Of a stretch of 64,000 nt of DNA, positions 34,690 to 47,801 are shown one piece after another. A model generated the notes under the pieces. It made no database searches. It was given only the letters and a program-made list of their open reading frames with translations, and had not been told where the DNA came from. Made by a program: the position numbers and the translations under genes. Position 1 is the stretch's first letter. Each line of letters begins with the position of its first letter. Origin of the DNA: Magnaporthiopsis rhizophila (taxonomy: Eukaryota > Ascomycota > Sordariomycetes > Magnaporthales > Magnaporthaceae); contig PYSS01000051.1 of assembly GCA_003049465.1 (NCBI GenBank), positions 62,001 to 126,000 of the forward strand, given 5' to 3'.

Positions 34690-37145
34690 GATTGCGGCTG
34701 CCTCTCTGACGAGGACGAGGGCCGGCCAGTGGGTGCGGTTTTGATGTTGGGTGCTTCCTGCCGCGCACGCAGCTCGCCTGGCTGCCTGTCGTGGCTGCTC
34801 TGGCGTGCAAACAAGCGAAGCAAACACGGCTCCCCAACAAAATTGTTCCGAATGTGTTTTTTTTTGTTTGAATGTGATGTGAGTGCCGCGGCGGCTTTTT
34901 CTCCTCGATCGGGCTGGTTTGCCGTCGCTTTAAAAAGGAGCTGGGTGCGTGTTTTTCGGTGATCGCAGACTCGGCTTGGCTGACCCCTTTTTTCTCTGCG
35001 GGCTGCGGCTGGAAGCTCTTGGAGCTCCCCCTTTTCGTGACCGATTTGGACTTTCTGCGGTTGGGTTGCAGCGCTTAGGGTGAGATGGTGTGAAGTGCGC
35101 GAGGGGGTGGAGATACAAGAGAGCTATAGATAGGTAGGTTCTTTGGTATGTAAGGTAGAGACTGGTTGTCGAGAGGACGCTTCGTTGTCGGTGGACAGGC
35201 GGTAGGACTTCGATTTGGGCTGCTGGTTGGTAGGCAGGCAGCAGTCAGGCGAGGATAGGAGCGAAAGGGATGGGGGAGGTCTGCACGTCTGGCGGCCTGT
35301 CGGACGTGGGCGCTTTGAAGCGTTTGGTGGACCGAGCCAGAGGACCGGGGAGGAAAAGTGTGGTCGGATGGGCGACAGCTCGCACGTCTCTTGGGTCCGG
35401 TTGGCCTGTCCCAAATCAGGAGGGTCCTCTTTAATGTGCTGCCGCGAATTACGGCTGCAGCTGGGGGTGGACGAGTGGATTCAGGGGCCTGGGGCCAGCT
35501 TCAGGATCACGTCGACAGACTGGTGTCTTGTCTTTGTACGTAAGGACTGGTATAAATTATAAATTATAAATAGGACGGGGTAAGCCAACAATCTGCATAC
35601 ACACCACCGACGCACGCTATTCGTTCGGGCAGTTGAGCGGACGGCTTCTACGAGGGAAGTCCTTGTCGCATTCAACAGCAGTTGAGTACCTAAGCCCGGT
35701 CGGTATCTGCTGAGCTTTGGTGGTGGGCGTGGCACGACGTCGGCAGGCAGGCAGCTTGGCAGCCTCTGTGACACAGGCAGTCGAGACAGGACGGATTCAT
35801 TTCCCCAGGCCACCCGAACTAAGAAACGCTCCCCTCGAATCAGGTGCTGAACAAAGTCATCCTCCTCAGGGCTGCCTCGGTTCAGGCGAACCCTAGAGCC
35901 GGGGAGGGTGGGTGCAAGGGCCTGGCGTGCTCCAGCGGTATTCACTTCCTCCGAATGGCATATTGGCCTGAGATTGCGGGCAGTTTGGTGGGCTGGACGT
36001 GACGGAGCGTTGGCTGAAGGCTCCGGGCCGGCATAGACCAGCAGGGATGGCCTGCCATGGCCAGCGTTAGGTTAGGTTGTCTCGAATCCAATTCAAGACA
36101 GTTGGCACATGGGATCCTCTCAACCCCGGCCCCTTGTCAGAGGGCGACACGGGCTCTTGGGCCATAAAATCATTCATCCCAAGACTTGTCTGGCCAGCGA
36201 CGTTTCCCTTTGTGCATTTACATGAGCACTACCAAGGCAGCTGTGCACTGCTAGCCCCATCTGCTCGGGCAAGCTTGCAGACACGAAAAGGTAACTCTGT
36301 TGCCATGGAATGGCGAATATTGGCGCACGACCAGAGCACATGTGTTTTTCTGCATGTGTGTGCTTTTGCCGCGAGATCCGGCCCAGGCCACCATCAGGCC
36401 CAGCAACGACATCAGACGAACCGAATGACTTCATGATATCGCAGCGGTTGTAATGGATGAAAGATTTGGCAGCTCAACGAACCCAGGCTCTGACTCTGCA
36501 ACACGCCTCGATGCGTCCGATCCAATGTGTCATCATTCTAGAAGCTTTTGGCCTGCAGCAGTCTCCTGCAGGCCCTGATTCGGAACCTGACATTAGTATG
36601 CCTGCCTGCCTGCCTCCATCATCTTCCTGAACCACGACGAGCGAGCCCACCTGCATGTTTTGTCTGCCCATCTCGAGACGACGACTGCGAGCTCTGCATC
36701 TTCATCTTCGAGGTGACAGCCAGTTTTGCTGTCGGCCTTTTTAGTGCTGATGCACGGGAGACGGGCCCAATCTGCAGCCCGCAATGTCGGCCAATCTCCA
36801 GGGGCAAGGCACCCCCTGTGAACCCCACACAAGCGTTTCTCGGTCCCATCCGCGTCCAAAAGCGGGCTCATACGCCAGAGAGTTTCTGGGAACGGGAATT
36901 TCGAAACGCAAAGGCGCGGCTCCGATATCCGGACCAGGCCGGGCAGTGTGCCCTCCACTTATCTTTAGCACGCTCTTGAACCTTATCGCCAATCTTGGCC
37001 AAAAAGTTTGAATCTGAGCTCTCCATGTAGCATGTGCCCGCGGTCACACCAGACCTCCAGATCGAAAATCCCGAGGTCCAGCAAAGACGATAAAAAGTCA
37101 ATTGGACCGTGCTGGACAACGGCGACATAATTATAAACAGGCAGA
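34690..37145. other. Divergent intergenic region, no gene recognised
   Basis: About 2.5 kb between the divergent starts of the disordered protein gene and LYS12. It holds a CT/GT-rich leader next to 34690, a GGTAGG/GGTATG patch at about 35132-35158, and a TATAAATTATAAATTATAAA repeat at 35551-35570. No frame has recognisable features. Confidence 0.5.
35551..35572. repeat. Three tandem ATAAATT units (TATA-like)
   Basis: AT-only heptamer repeated three times in an otherwise GC-rich intergenic region. It could act as a TATA-like element, but no start site can be tied to it. Confidence 0.6.
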
Positions 37146-38372
<1,227 letters not shown>

Positions 38373-38887
38373 ATTAGATTCCGTGTCTAATAAAATAAAA
38401 TTAAAAAAAACAAGGGGTTTGGGTACTAAAAAGAAACTTTGAATGCTTTTGTGTTTTTTTTTTTTCCCCTCCCACGCTATCTCTGCTAGAAAAAGTTGAT
38501 AGACTGTCCAAATACGTAGTTCGGCACTTTCAGCGGAGCAGTCCAAAACGCGAGGCTTCCGTAAATCAATGCAGCAGAAATGCAAGCGGCCTTGAGCGAG
38601 GATTTCTCTATGTTTTGTGGTCCTGTGGATCCGCCCTTGTCTTTAGCTGTCCTTTTCCGTATTTTTTTTTAATTTACCCGCCATCAAAAAGACATCAGAT
38701 CATCAAGCCTGGGGTTTGCCCCTTTCCAAGGCATGCCATCTTTATGCCCGAGACCAGCATTTCCCCCCAGAAGTCTATTACCTGTATTGTACATTTGGTT
38801 TTTTTTTTTTATACAATCAGAAATCTCGATGACACCCGCATCCAGCGAGAGGCTCCTCCCTCTGACCACAAGATATTTATATTTGGT
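38373..38887. other. Convergent 3' regions of LYS12 and MEF1
   Basis: AT-rich with several T or A runs just past the LYS12 stop. Both genes end here and no further gene is seen. Confidence 0.6.
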
Positions 38888-41618
38888 TTATTTTGTCCTC
38901 TTGGCTTCCAACTCGGCCTCGTACTTGGCAACGAGCTCCTTCCTGTTGAAAGAAAGAAAAAAAAAAATCAGAGTGTCAGCATAATTCTCGAGCAAGAGGG
39001 ATCAGCCGTTCTCAGAACTTACTGTAGGTGCATGGGCGCCGCAGCGTAGTGGCTAAACTCCATGCTGAACTCGCCCTTGCCCTGGGTGGCGGCGCGGAGG
39101 TGGGTGCTGAAACCAAACATGGAGTTGAGCGAGCAGTCGGCGACAAGCGTAAAGTCGTCGGCGCCGACCTCGGTGTCGACAATGGTGCCGCGCTTGTTCA
39201 TAAGCATGAGCACCGCGCCCTGGAACTCGACCGGGGCCGTGATGGTGGTCTTCATCAGCGGCTCCAGCACCTGGCCGCCGGCGTCGGGGAAGGCCTTGCG
39301 GAAGGCCATCTGGGCCGCCAGGTTGAAGGCGTGGTCGGACGAGTCCGTCACGTGGGTCGCGCCGTCGGTGACGATCATGGTGGTCCCAATGACCTTGTGG
39401 CCCAGCAGCGGGCCTTTGGCGCTGATCTCGTCAAAGCCCTTTGCGCAGGCTGAGAGGAACTTGTCGGGGATGTTGCCGCCCACGACGCGCGTCTCGAAGT
39501 GGTTCTTCTCCGCGTCCTCGGCGTTGGGCTCGATCCAGCCGACGACGCGGGCGTAGTCGCCGGGGCCGCCCGTCTGGCGCTTGAGCAGGTAGTCAAAGTC
39601 GGCGCGGCGCGTGATGGTCTCGCGGTAGGCGACGCGCGGCTGGCCCGTCTCGCAGTCGACCTTGTACTCGCGGCGCAGGCGCTCGACATAGACCTCGAGA
39701 TGCAGCTCTCCCATGCCCGAGATGATGGTCTCCTCCGACTCGTCATCAACGTGCAGCCGGAAGGTTGGGTCCTCGCGCTGGAACCGGTTCATGGCCTTGG
39801 AGAAGTTGTCCGAGTCGGAGCTGCGCTTGGGCTTGATGGACAGCGACATGACGGCATCGGGCACGAACATGGACGACATGGTGTAGGGCAGGTTGCCGTC
39901 GGTGAAGGTGTCGCCCGACGCGCACTCGACGCCGAACACAGCACAGATCTCGCCCGCGCCGACCTCGGCCACGTCTTCCATCTCGTTGGAGTGCATGCGC
40001 ACGATGCGCGGAATGCGCACCTTCTTGTCCGTCCGCGAGTTGAACAGGTTGGTCCCCTTCTTCAGGGAGCCCTGGTACACGCGGATGTACGTCAGCTGCC
40101 CGTACGGGTTCTCCTCCAGCTTGAACGCCAGTCCGACGAAGGGCATGGCCGGATACGGCACGAGCGCGGTGGGCGCCTCGCCCTTGGTCTTGTCCAGCGC
40201 CACGTTCTCGACCTGCGACGGGTTTGGTAAGTAGTCGCAGACGGCGTCCAGCATCGGCTGGATGCACTTGTCAGCGAGGGCAGAGCCCATCAAGACAGGG
40301 GTGAACTTGAGCGCGATGGTCGCCCTCCGGATCGCCGCCTTGATCTGCTCCGGCGTCGGTGTCTTCTCCTCGAGGAAGAGCTCCGCCATCTCGTCGTCGA
40401 CGTCAGCCAGCTTCTCGATGAGCTCCTGGCGCTTCTGTTCGGCTAACTCTTTGAGTTCCTCGGGTACCGAGTTGGATACCCTAACGTTGATGCCCCTGGC
40501 ACCCTCGGTGCGGATAGATCGCATGTGGATCAAATCAACCACACCCTCGAATTCCTTCTCGGTGCCGATGGGGATCTGGATAGCGGCCGCGGGGATCTTG
40601 AGCTTGGTGTTGATCTGCTCAACGGCCTTGAAGGGGTTGGCGCCCATGCGATCCATCTTGTTGACGAAGCTGATGCGCGGCACGTTGTAGCGCTTCATCT
40701 GCCTGTCGACCGTGATGGTCTGACTCTGCACGCCCGAGACGGCGCACAGAATCATGACGGCGCCGTCAAGGACCCGCAGCGCACGCTCGACCTCGATGGT
40801 GAAGTCGATGTGGCCAGGGGTGTCGATCAGGTTGAAGTGGTATGTGACATCCTCGCCGTCCTCCTTCTTGTTCCAGTCGGCAAACGTGGCGGCCGACTGG
40901 ATGGTGATTCCACGCTCTCTCTCCAGCTCCATCGAGTCCATCTTGGCTCCGACAGCATCCCGTCCCCTGACCTCGTGTATGGAGCTAATACGGCCGGTGT
41001 AGAAGAGAACGCGCTCCGTGACCGTGGTCTTGCCGCTGTCAATGTGGGCCTGAATGGCGCGTTACCAGCAGTGTCAGTACAAGTACTAACAAGGCTTGGG
41101 TATCTCGAGGTGGGAGGTGTGCCCCTGCCCACGAGCGGGGTGGAGGTGCCCCCGGCGCCGCGGGGCGCTTGAGGTGATGGACAGATCTCGCGCGCGTGCT
41201 GGCCGTTGACATACCGCAATGCCGATATTGCGCACTCGTGAAAGCCTCAGTGCCTGCTCGGGGTTCATGGCGGCGGCGGCGGTCTCGGCCGTGAGGCTCT
41301 TCGCAGCATCCTGGGCCTGCTTGAGCCTGAGGGGCAGACAGAAGACGAGACATTAGCGACAGGGTGCGCGGGCGACGGGTAGGAAGACAAATGCGCCCAT
41401 GCCACTTACGCAAGCTGCGCGGCTGTCAAGGTGCATAGTCTCGAGCTCTCGCTGAAGCACCGGCTACCGTAACCCAGCCGCGATACGGTCCGGAGTGACG
41501 CTGGACGCGGCCCCCTGAGACCGGCAGTCTGTAAGCTGTAAAATCGGCCAGGCGCCGCGAGCCTGGAGGCGAGCAGACGCCGGTCCAGCGCTGCCACCAC
41601 TGTCCTAGGCGCCCTCAT
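38888..41618 (-). CDS. MEF1: Mitochondrial translation elongation factor G
   Basis: Four exons on the minus strand (41410-41618, 41215-41326, 39023-41049, 38888-38942) join in phase to 800 residues. EF-G1 translocates tRNA and mRNA on the mitochondrial ribosome using GTP. Seen: an Arg/Ala/Ser-rich, acid-free start ([20 protein letters not shown]), a mitochondrial presequence; [16 protein letters not shown] with the P-loop at about 109-116; [10 protein letters not shown] (switch I); DTPGH; NKMDRMG; then domain [22 protein letters not shown] (domain III), a Gly-rich [11 protein letters not shown], and a domain V end. The last exon is only 55 bases and adds a charged tail [21 protein letters not shown]2 (MEF2) is excluded by length and by the EF-G1-type sequence blocks. 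An ATG 11 codons upstream at 41651 is possible, but the presequence starts better at 41618. Confidence 0.95.
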
Positions 41619-42369
41619 CTTGTCCAAACAACAAACAAGAAATGAGCTCAAATGGACAAGGCTGCAGGAGGGGAAGAATTACCACCAAAGAGACACTGGG
41701 AATAGAAACGAGCCACACCACCAGAGCTCCAATTCATTTTTGGCCCGCACCGCCAATCGATAATTTTTTTTTGGACCCCTGCCGCAAAATAAGGTCCGAT
41801 TAACCAATGTCGAGACACCCTGCTGGACAATTCCCCACACGCACGGCTTCCCGCCCGCATCGACTTTCTGAGGCTTCTAAATGCCACCATCCCAGCCGGG
41901 TAGTGCACGCAACATTTGTTCCAATGAACCCGAGGAGGTAACTGATAGATATGTCCGTCTGCGAATAGACAAATAAATATCGGAAATTCTCGACGATAAA
42001 ACCAAGTCCGATGCACTTAAATGCCGACGATCCAATACTAAACACCGAGCAGAAAACCATTTCATGCTAAACCGAGAAACCAGAAGCCGTATGCCAACAG
42101 ATAGCAGGCTGCTTTTGCCTCAGATCGCGTGTGAAGGGTCCACCGACGTTCCCGCGTCTCATAACTTTCGTAACAAACACTCGCTGACAACAGAAAAGAA
42201 AACTCCATTAATTTGGGTATAGTTATCCATCAGATGGAAAGCATAAGAATCGAAGCGGGGAATGGGAAGCCAGACGCCAAAGACTCCACGGGGCAATGCA
42301 AATAGACCGACACTGGTAGACGTGACGTAAAGGAGACATGGGCATGGGGAGTCGGCGTAGGCCGGTTCA
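41619..42369. other. Intergenic, no gene recognised
   Basis: MEF1 promoter side and 3' region of the protease gene. Frames near 41648-42065 have no recognisable features. AT content is higher than in the coding flanks. Confidence 0.5.
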
Positions 42370-44007
42370 TCACCAGGCCAGAGCAAAGATCAGAGTCACG
42401 CCAGCTGCTAGAAGGGATAGCCTAATGTCGAGTATCGTGGGCGGCGATGCCGATTTGCGCACACCTTCGTAGAAACCCGTCTGGGCGACAAACGCCGGGG
42501 TCGTCACGAGAGGCTTGACGGTAGCCTGTTCCTGATTAGGGGCCACGGTTGCTGATGGGATCGGGGCGCCGTTGCTCGGGAAGGCAATGATGTTAGAGCT
42601 GGTCGAGTTGAAATCGGTGGGCGCGATGCCGACCTCGTTGTTCACGAGGTCGTAGACGACGTAGGCAGACCGCAGGAACGTGTCGCCCAATATGAAGGGG
42701 TTGCCCGTAAAATTTTGTACCCCGAATGTGCACGCCTTCTGGCCCTTGTAGATGCCGGCGGTGAACTTGAGACCCTCGGTCATCTCCAGCACGAGCTCGT
42801 CCATCTGCACTTGGATTCTTGGGCCGTTGGGGCCCGCGAACCAGAACTCGAATATGCCCTTGCTCTTCTGCATCGAGCACGGAATCACGGCAAGCCCCAT
42901 GTCGTCAGACCACACCGCACCCGTCTCCCTCCAGGTTTGTTGGGCTAGATCCTGGGGAAGGTACGAGAGCGTCGTGCCCGAGTCCAAGACGACGGGGATC
43001 GGGAAGCTCTTGGAGGTCAACGTGTCCTTGCCGCTGCTGCTGTGCGCCTCAAGTGAGGTCAGAGCGACGAGGAAAGATGTGTAGTTGCCAGACTTGTCAT
43101 CCTCGTATATCTTGATGCGTGTCAGGTTCCCCGTGTACTTCTTGGTGTCGATGCCCCCAAACAGGACGTTCCCGGTGGACGACTGCAGATCGTTCAGCCA
43201 CAGGCTGTACGCGTTGGTCCGTATCATGCCGTCGTTCACCATGGTGGCAGGAAGGTTCGGGTACGGGCTGGATGAGTGGTTGGTCGTGACGATGGCCTCG
43301 TTCAGGGGGTAACCGATGCCGGCCAGGCCGTACGGAATGTCGCCATCCAGGCCTAGGCCCATGGTCAGATTGGTCACCGTAGCCGAGCCAATCGCGAACC
43401 GGTCGGTGAAGTAGTCTAGTAGAGATGGCGCAAGTCAGCCTCGCCATGTCGGTAGCGCTGTCGGAGCCTGGTGGAAGATGGAAGGTCGAAAATGAGGTCT
43501 TACCTCCTTTCGCATGGGTCCCGTCCAGGTACACTATGCTGAACTTGTCCTTCCCAACCGTCTTGAACCCTTTGGAGTCGGACGACGTAACTAATTGCCG
43601 ACACACATTGTCAGAGGCGACTCCGGCGTCCTGACCTGGCAGCACGGCCGGCAGGGTGAGGGGGATGGGACGGAGGATATCCTACAGGAGCCCAGGCTGC
43701 AGCCGTTGGGTTTCTTGGCCGATGGTTTACAAGCGGACGAAGCAGGCACCCAGATGTCGCTACTGCCAGTGTCCAGCTGCAGCGTCAGGTTCTGGGGAGG
43801 GTTGCCAACGTTACATGTCAAGAAGTAGCCGCCTCTTGACCTGTCGTTGGTGATGACCTCTTCGAAAGTGTCTGCTGGCGCCCTCTTGTCTAGCCTCACG
43901 CGGGGTTGCAGCTGCCGCCTTTGGATATCGAATTGGACCACGCCCTCGATGGCCTGCGACGCTGCGACAAGCAGCGACCCAGAGACAGCCGCGGCTGGTA
44001 TCCTCAT
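42370..44007 (-). CDS. Secreted, probably GPI-anchored aspartic protease (yapsin/candidapepsin-like)
   Basis: Three exons on the minus strand (43686-44007, 43504-43590, 42370-43415) join in phase to 484 residues. Pepsin-fold proteases of this group act at the cell surface on proproteins and wall proteins. Seen: a signal peptide (PAAAVSGSLLVAASQAI), a short propeptide ending at LDKRAPADTF (a KR at 41-42, a likely Kex2 site), the first catalytic motif LDTGSSDIWVP (D79), a Cys-containing loop typical of OPSB-type enzymes, GLAGIGYPLNEA, the second catalytic motif LDSGTTLSYLP (D281), and the FILGDTFLRSAYVVYDL end. A Ser/Pro-rich stretch leads to a C-terminal hydrophobic tail (LRLSLLAAGVTLIFALAW type) with no basic residues after it, the pattern of a GPI-anchor signal. 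The acceptor used for exon 2 follows CAATTAG. No neighbour suggests a specific substrate. Confidence 0.9.
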
Positions 44008-45323
44008 TTTTTTTTTGTCCTTCTGCCACTGCTAGCAGCGTTTTCCTTTTTCTTTTTTCTTCCCCCTTATTTTTCTTAGGGGCTTTCTTTTCGGTCTATT
44101 TTCCCCCTTGGTCGTCCCGCGTGATTGATCACTTTTCCTGGCCAAATGAATGTTTACCCACAGGCGCCCGGCGCCGCGGGTTGTCGTGGTTGTTGCGATG
44201 CGTCACGGCGAAGACGCGTGGGCAAGCAAGGTGATGACGTCTCCACGCCAGGGGCTGTGGGCAGGCGGGCGGCCCGAGAGGCTTGAGTCGGGGTTCCAGG
44301 GTTCCGGTAGGACGGTCTGGCGGGCGCTACGGATAAATCTAGCAGTTGGGCTGGGCCGTGGCGGCACGCATCGGCGAATGGCGGACCTGGGCCTTCGTTC
44401 GCTCGAAACGAAGGGCGAGGCGGAGCGAGAGCAGCGGCGAGGATGCTCGATCATGGCAAAGAAAAAAAGATCAGGTCAATCTGGAGCAGTTGGGCAGAAT
44501 ATGATGGCCAGGCAGATGGGAAGCCCCAAGAAAAGCCAAGACGCTTGTGGACGAAAATGACGCCAAGCGGCGCCGGGGGAAGCAGCCAAGCCGTGGCCAT
44601 TGGAAATGGGTGCCCTTATTTGGCTGGAGCATTCGGAGGCACAGGCTGGGCACAGCCTTGGAACCCGGAACCCGCCCCCTGACTTGACCGCTGCCCCTTC
44701 GGCCGCCCCATGAGGAATCGCCTATGAGAACGACGAGACGGGCGCAGATGGATTTCATGATGGAATGGAGCGACTCCGGCGGCGTCATATCAACGGCCGT
44801 TCGACTTTCTGGTTCTGGTTTCTGGCCGTGGGCGCGCGCCTAGAAAGGCGCAGAGTCTTGGCGAGCAGGCCATGTTGCGGTGCGATACAGAACAAGATTG
44901 CCAGTTGTAGACATCAAAAAGTAAAATATCGATGTGCTTGAGTCGTGAGAGAGACCAAGTCGCGGGATATAAATTATGGGTCGCATGTGTCCATCAACGA
45001 GAAACCCAGCCGGATCTTCGGCACACCTTTGTTTGACTCCGCCGTGCATTGAAACCCGCACCAGAGGCGGCCCGGGGGAACAGTGCGACGGCAAATGGGC
45101 TGTCAGAGCTGTCCATTGCGGTCGGGGTTGCGAGCCCTGTTTCCTAGCCTGCCAGCTTTTCCGATCGACCAGCATTCGGTTAGGAGAGTTACTTGGGACG
45201 CCCTCCGATTGGCCACTAGCGTTCAATAGCTTCACATCACTAACGAGAAGCAGCTCTTTTTCCCACTCAACCAACAGGCGCCGGGTACAGCCTGCCCGCG
45301 TAATATTCAGCCCTCTTGGCCCT
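44008..45323. other. Intergenic, no gene recognised
   Basis: Protease promoter side (with T-rich runs around 44040-44110) and the 3' side of the aminotransferase gene. Frames at 44150-44788 and 44840-45436 have no recognisable features. Confidence 0.5.
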
Positions 45324-46582
45324 TCAAAATCTCTTGTCCAGGTAGTCTCCCAGCCTCCCCAGTGCTGCCTCCAGTACTCCTGTCTCGCACACATAGCCGA
45401 TGCGAACGAAGCCTCTGAAGTCCTTGCCACTCCCAAAACACGTCGATCCAGGGACGAACATGACCTTCGTCTCTTGCAGCACGTCTATGCAAAGCTTCTC
45501 GTCGTCAACCGGCTCGCCATCCTTGCTGAAGCGAACGAAGGCTGTTGTTCCTGCAAGCGGTTTCACCCAGGAGCAGACAGAGCTGTGCTTGTCCACAAAG
45601 GCCGAGAGTAGAGAGAGATTCGTCCGCGCAAGCTCAAGATTTCTCTTTATGAGAGCTGGTCGGACCGCTAGCGATAGAGCGAAGCTGGCGACCCGGTCAT
45701 CCAGCTGCGAGACGCTGATGACCATGTAGTCTCGCGCGCCCGCCAGAGACTCGATGAGGCTGTTGTTCCTACAAGCTAGCCATCCGATCCGGATACCAGC
45801 CAGGGAATAGGCCTTCGACATGGACCCGCTCACAATAGTCCTCTCGTAGCCCATCGAGAGGGCCGATGGCGGGGCCTCGTCATTCACGTCAAGACTGTGG
45901 AAGAGGGGCCGGTAAACCTCATCGGAAAGCACCCATATGTTGCGCTTCCTGGCGATTTCCACGATACCTTGAAGCACGGATTTTGGGATCGGCGCGCCGC
46001 TAGGGTTGTTGGGGTTGTTGATCACGATCAGCTGTAGCTGTCAGTTAACCCTTGTCACAGCTTGCAGCGGGACATGGCGCAACAGACCTTGGTATTGGTC
46101 TTCACGAGATGGTCCAGCTCCTGCACGTCGGGGATATAGCCATTGGCCTCCTCCAGCCTCCACAGCGATACCTCGGCGCCGAGCGACTCTGGAACAGCAT
46201 ATAGCTGCTGGTAGGTAGGGTATACGCAGATAACATGGTCTCCCGGCCCAGTCAGTGTATAAAAGAGCAGAAAGTTGGCAGCAATGGCTCCGGCTGTCAC
46301 CAGAACATTTTCGTATGACAGCTCGTCAGCGTCGTCCTTGGCGCCGTAGAGAGACGCCACGTTGCGGCGCAGTGTATCAGAGCCACGAATCGCGCCGTAT
46401 GTCAGCTTCCTGGAGGATGAGGCCACGAGTGGGTTTAATGCCGCGTCCTTTTCCGACGAGAGCTCGACGAGATCTTGGACCGAGATGGATGCTGCGCAGG
46501 TTTCTGCGATGTTGAGGACGCCCGGTGTGAGCTCATATTTGTCCATCCATTGTTCGACTGCGAAAGGCTCGATTTGCACCAT
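45324..46582 (-). CDS. PLP-dependent class I/II aminotransferase
   Basis: Two exons on the minus strand (46088-46582, 45324-46031) with a 56-base intron give 400 residues. Seen: fold-type I features LTYGAIRGSDTLRRNVASLY, VLVTAGAIAANFLLFYTL (cofactor phosphate side), CVYPTYQQLY, INNPNNPSGAPI around 168-179, LSDEVYRPLFHS with D202 and Y205, the Schiff-base lysine K238 in SGSMSKAYSLAGIRIGW, and R375 (FVRIGY) for the substrate carboxylate. The family includes fungal proteins often annotated as aspartate or capreomycidine-synthase-like aminotransferases; the substrate is not known, and it lacks the longer N-terminus of true aspartate aminotransferases. There is no mitochondrial presequence, so it is probably cytosolic. 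No clustered tailoring or NRPS gene is nearby, so a secondary-metabolism role is not supported here. Confidence 0.88.
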
Positions 46583-47801
46583 ATTGTGGGGATGTGTCTG
46601 GTGTGTTGAGGCTGTGTAATACTTGCTCGTGCTGTCAAGACAACCGCGATGGCTAAAACGGCGGCTGTGGTCGTTATCAATGGTGCTCCGAGATACAAAT
46701 GGTAGTAGAGATTCTCCCGTAAGGGCGCGCCTTCGTTAGCCGGGCGGGGCAAGAAAGTTATCTGATGTTGGTTGCTTGATACGCGTCTGCCTGCGTCCCA
46801 TTCCGAATCCCTCCCATTTCGAGGTAACCCATGTACCCCGTAGGTACCTCAACGCAAAAACAAGATGAGGAGATGGCGAGTGTACCCTTTCCGCCATCAA
46901 GTCGCAATGAACCTCGGACTCTGACTTGTTGGGAAAGCCCGAAGTCATGTCTGCGGTTATCTGATGGGCTGAAAGAGTCTTCTGAGAAAGGGGCGGCTAT
47001 GCGCGTGCGGACCTATGAGTGGTAGGTATCTGGCAGGCACATTACGCTACCTGCAGAGGCCCCGAGGTACAGGGAAACGAGGCCTGATACTGCAGCTACT
47101 GGCGCGGATGAATGGGAGACGCCCAGGTACGGTTGCAGTTGTCGGTTGAAAGTTGAGTGGGTAGGGATTTATCCCTGCTGGGACCCATCATGGCCGTCAT
47201 CAACTTGGGGAACACCTGGGGAAACGCAAACTGTGGTGATCGGGGTGGTAGACCAGCCCGAGCACTGCCACTCATTGAGCTGTTCGCTTGTGCGTCCGTC
47301 CATTCACCACCCCATTCGTCATCCAGGCGATCTGGCAAGAAATATCTCATCGGGCAGGCAGGCAGCTGAGGCGGCTTATCTGCTTCTCCCAACCTTGATA
47401 GAGAGCCCTGGATGGGGCATCCGCCGCCATATTATCCTTCTCACCATTAGAAGCATCGGGCTTAGAGCTCAACCCTTTTGGATGACAAGACGAGTCGCGT
47501 CTGCCCGGTGCTCCCTTGCGACATCTTGCTCGGCCTAAATTGAGCCACTACCACGCACGGACGGCCCTGGAAAGTAGCGTTGGCGCCACCCGAAGCCGGC
47601 TCTGATTGGGACTTTCTGGCTCGAGTTCGCTGCACGGTCCCCTGAGCTAGGGGGAGCCTCTAGGCGGTCGACATCATTCCCGCTACCGAGGCCCGCCACA
47701 CGTCTTCTCTAGACTCCGACGGAACAACCTCATAACGGCTTGTCGCGCTCACCAAACCCGACTGCTCAAGCCGTCGCGCCTGTCGGCACCCATCCGCAAA
47801 G
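46583..47801. other. Divergent promoter region, aminotransferase / ABC transporter
   Basis: About 1.2 kb between divergent starts. It holds GTAGGTACCT (about 46840-46849) and GGTAGGTATC (about 47022-47031), the recurrent motif type. Frames here have no recognisable features. Confidence 0.55.
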
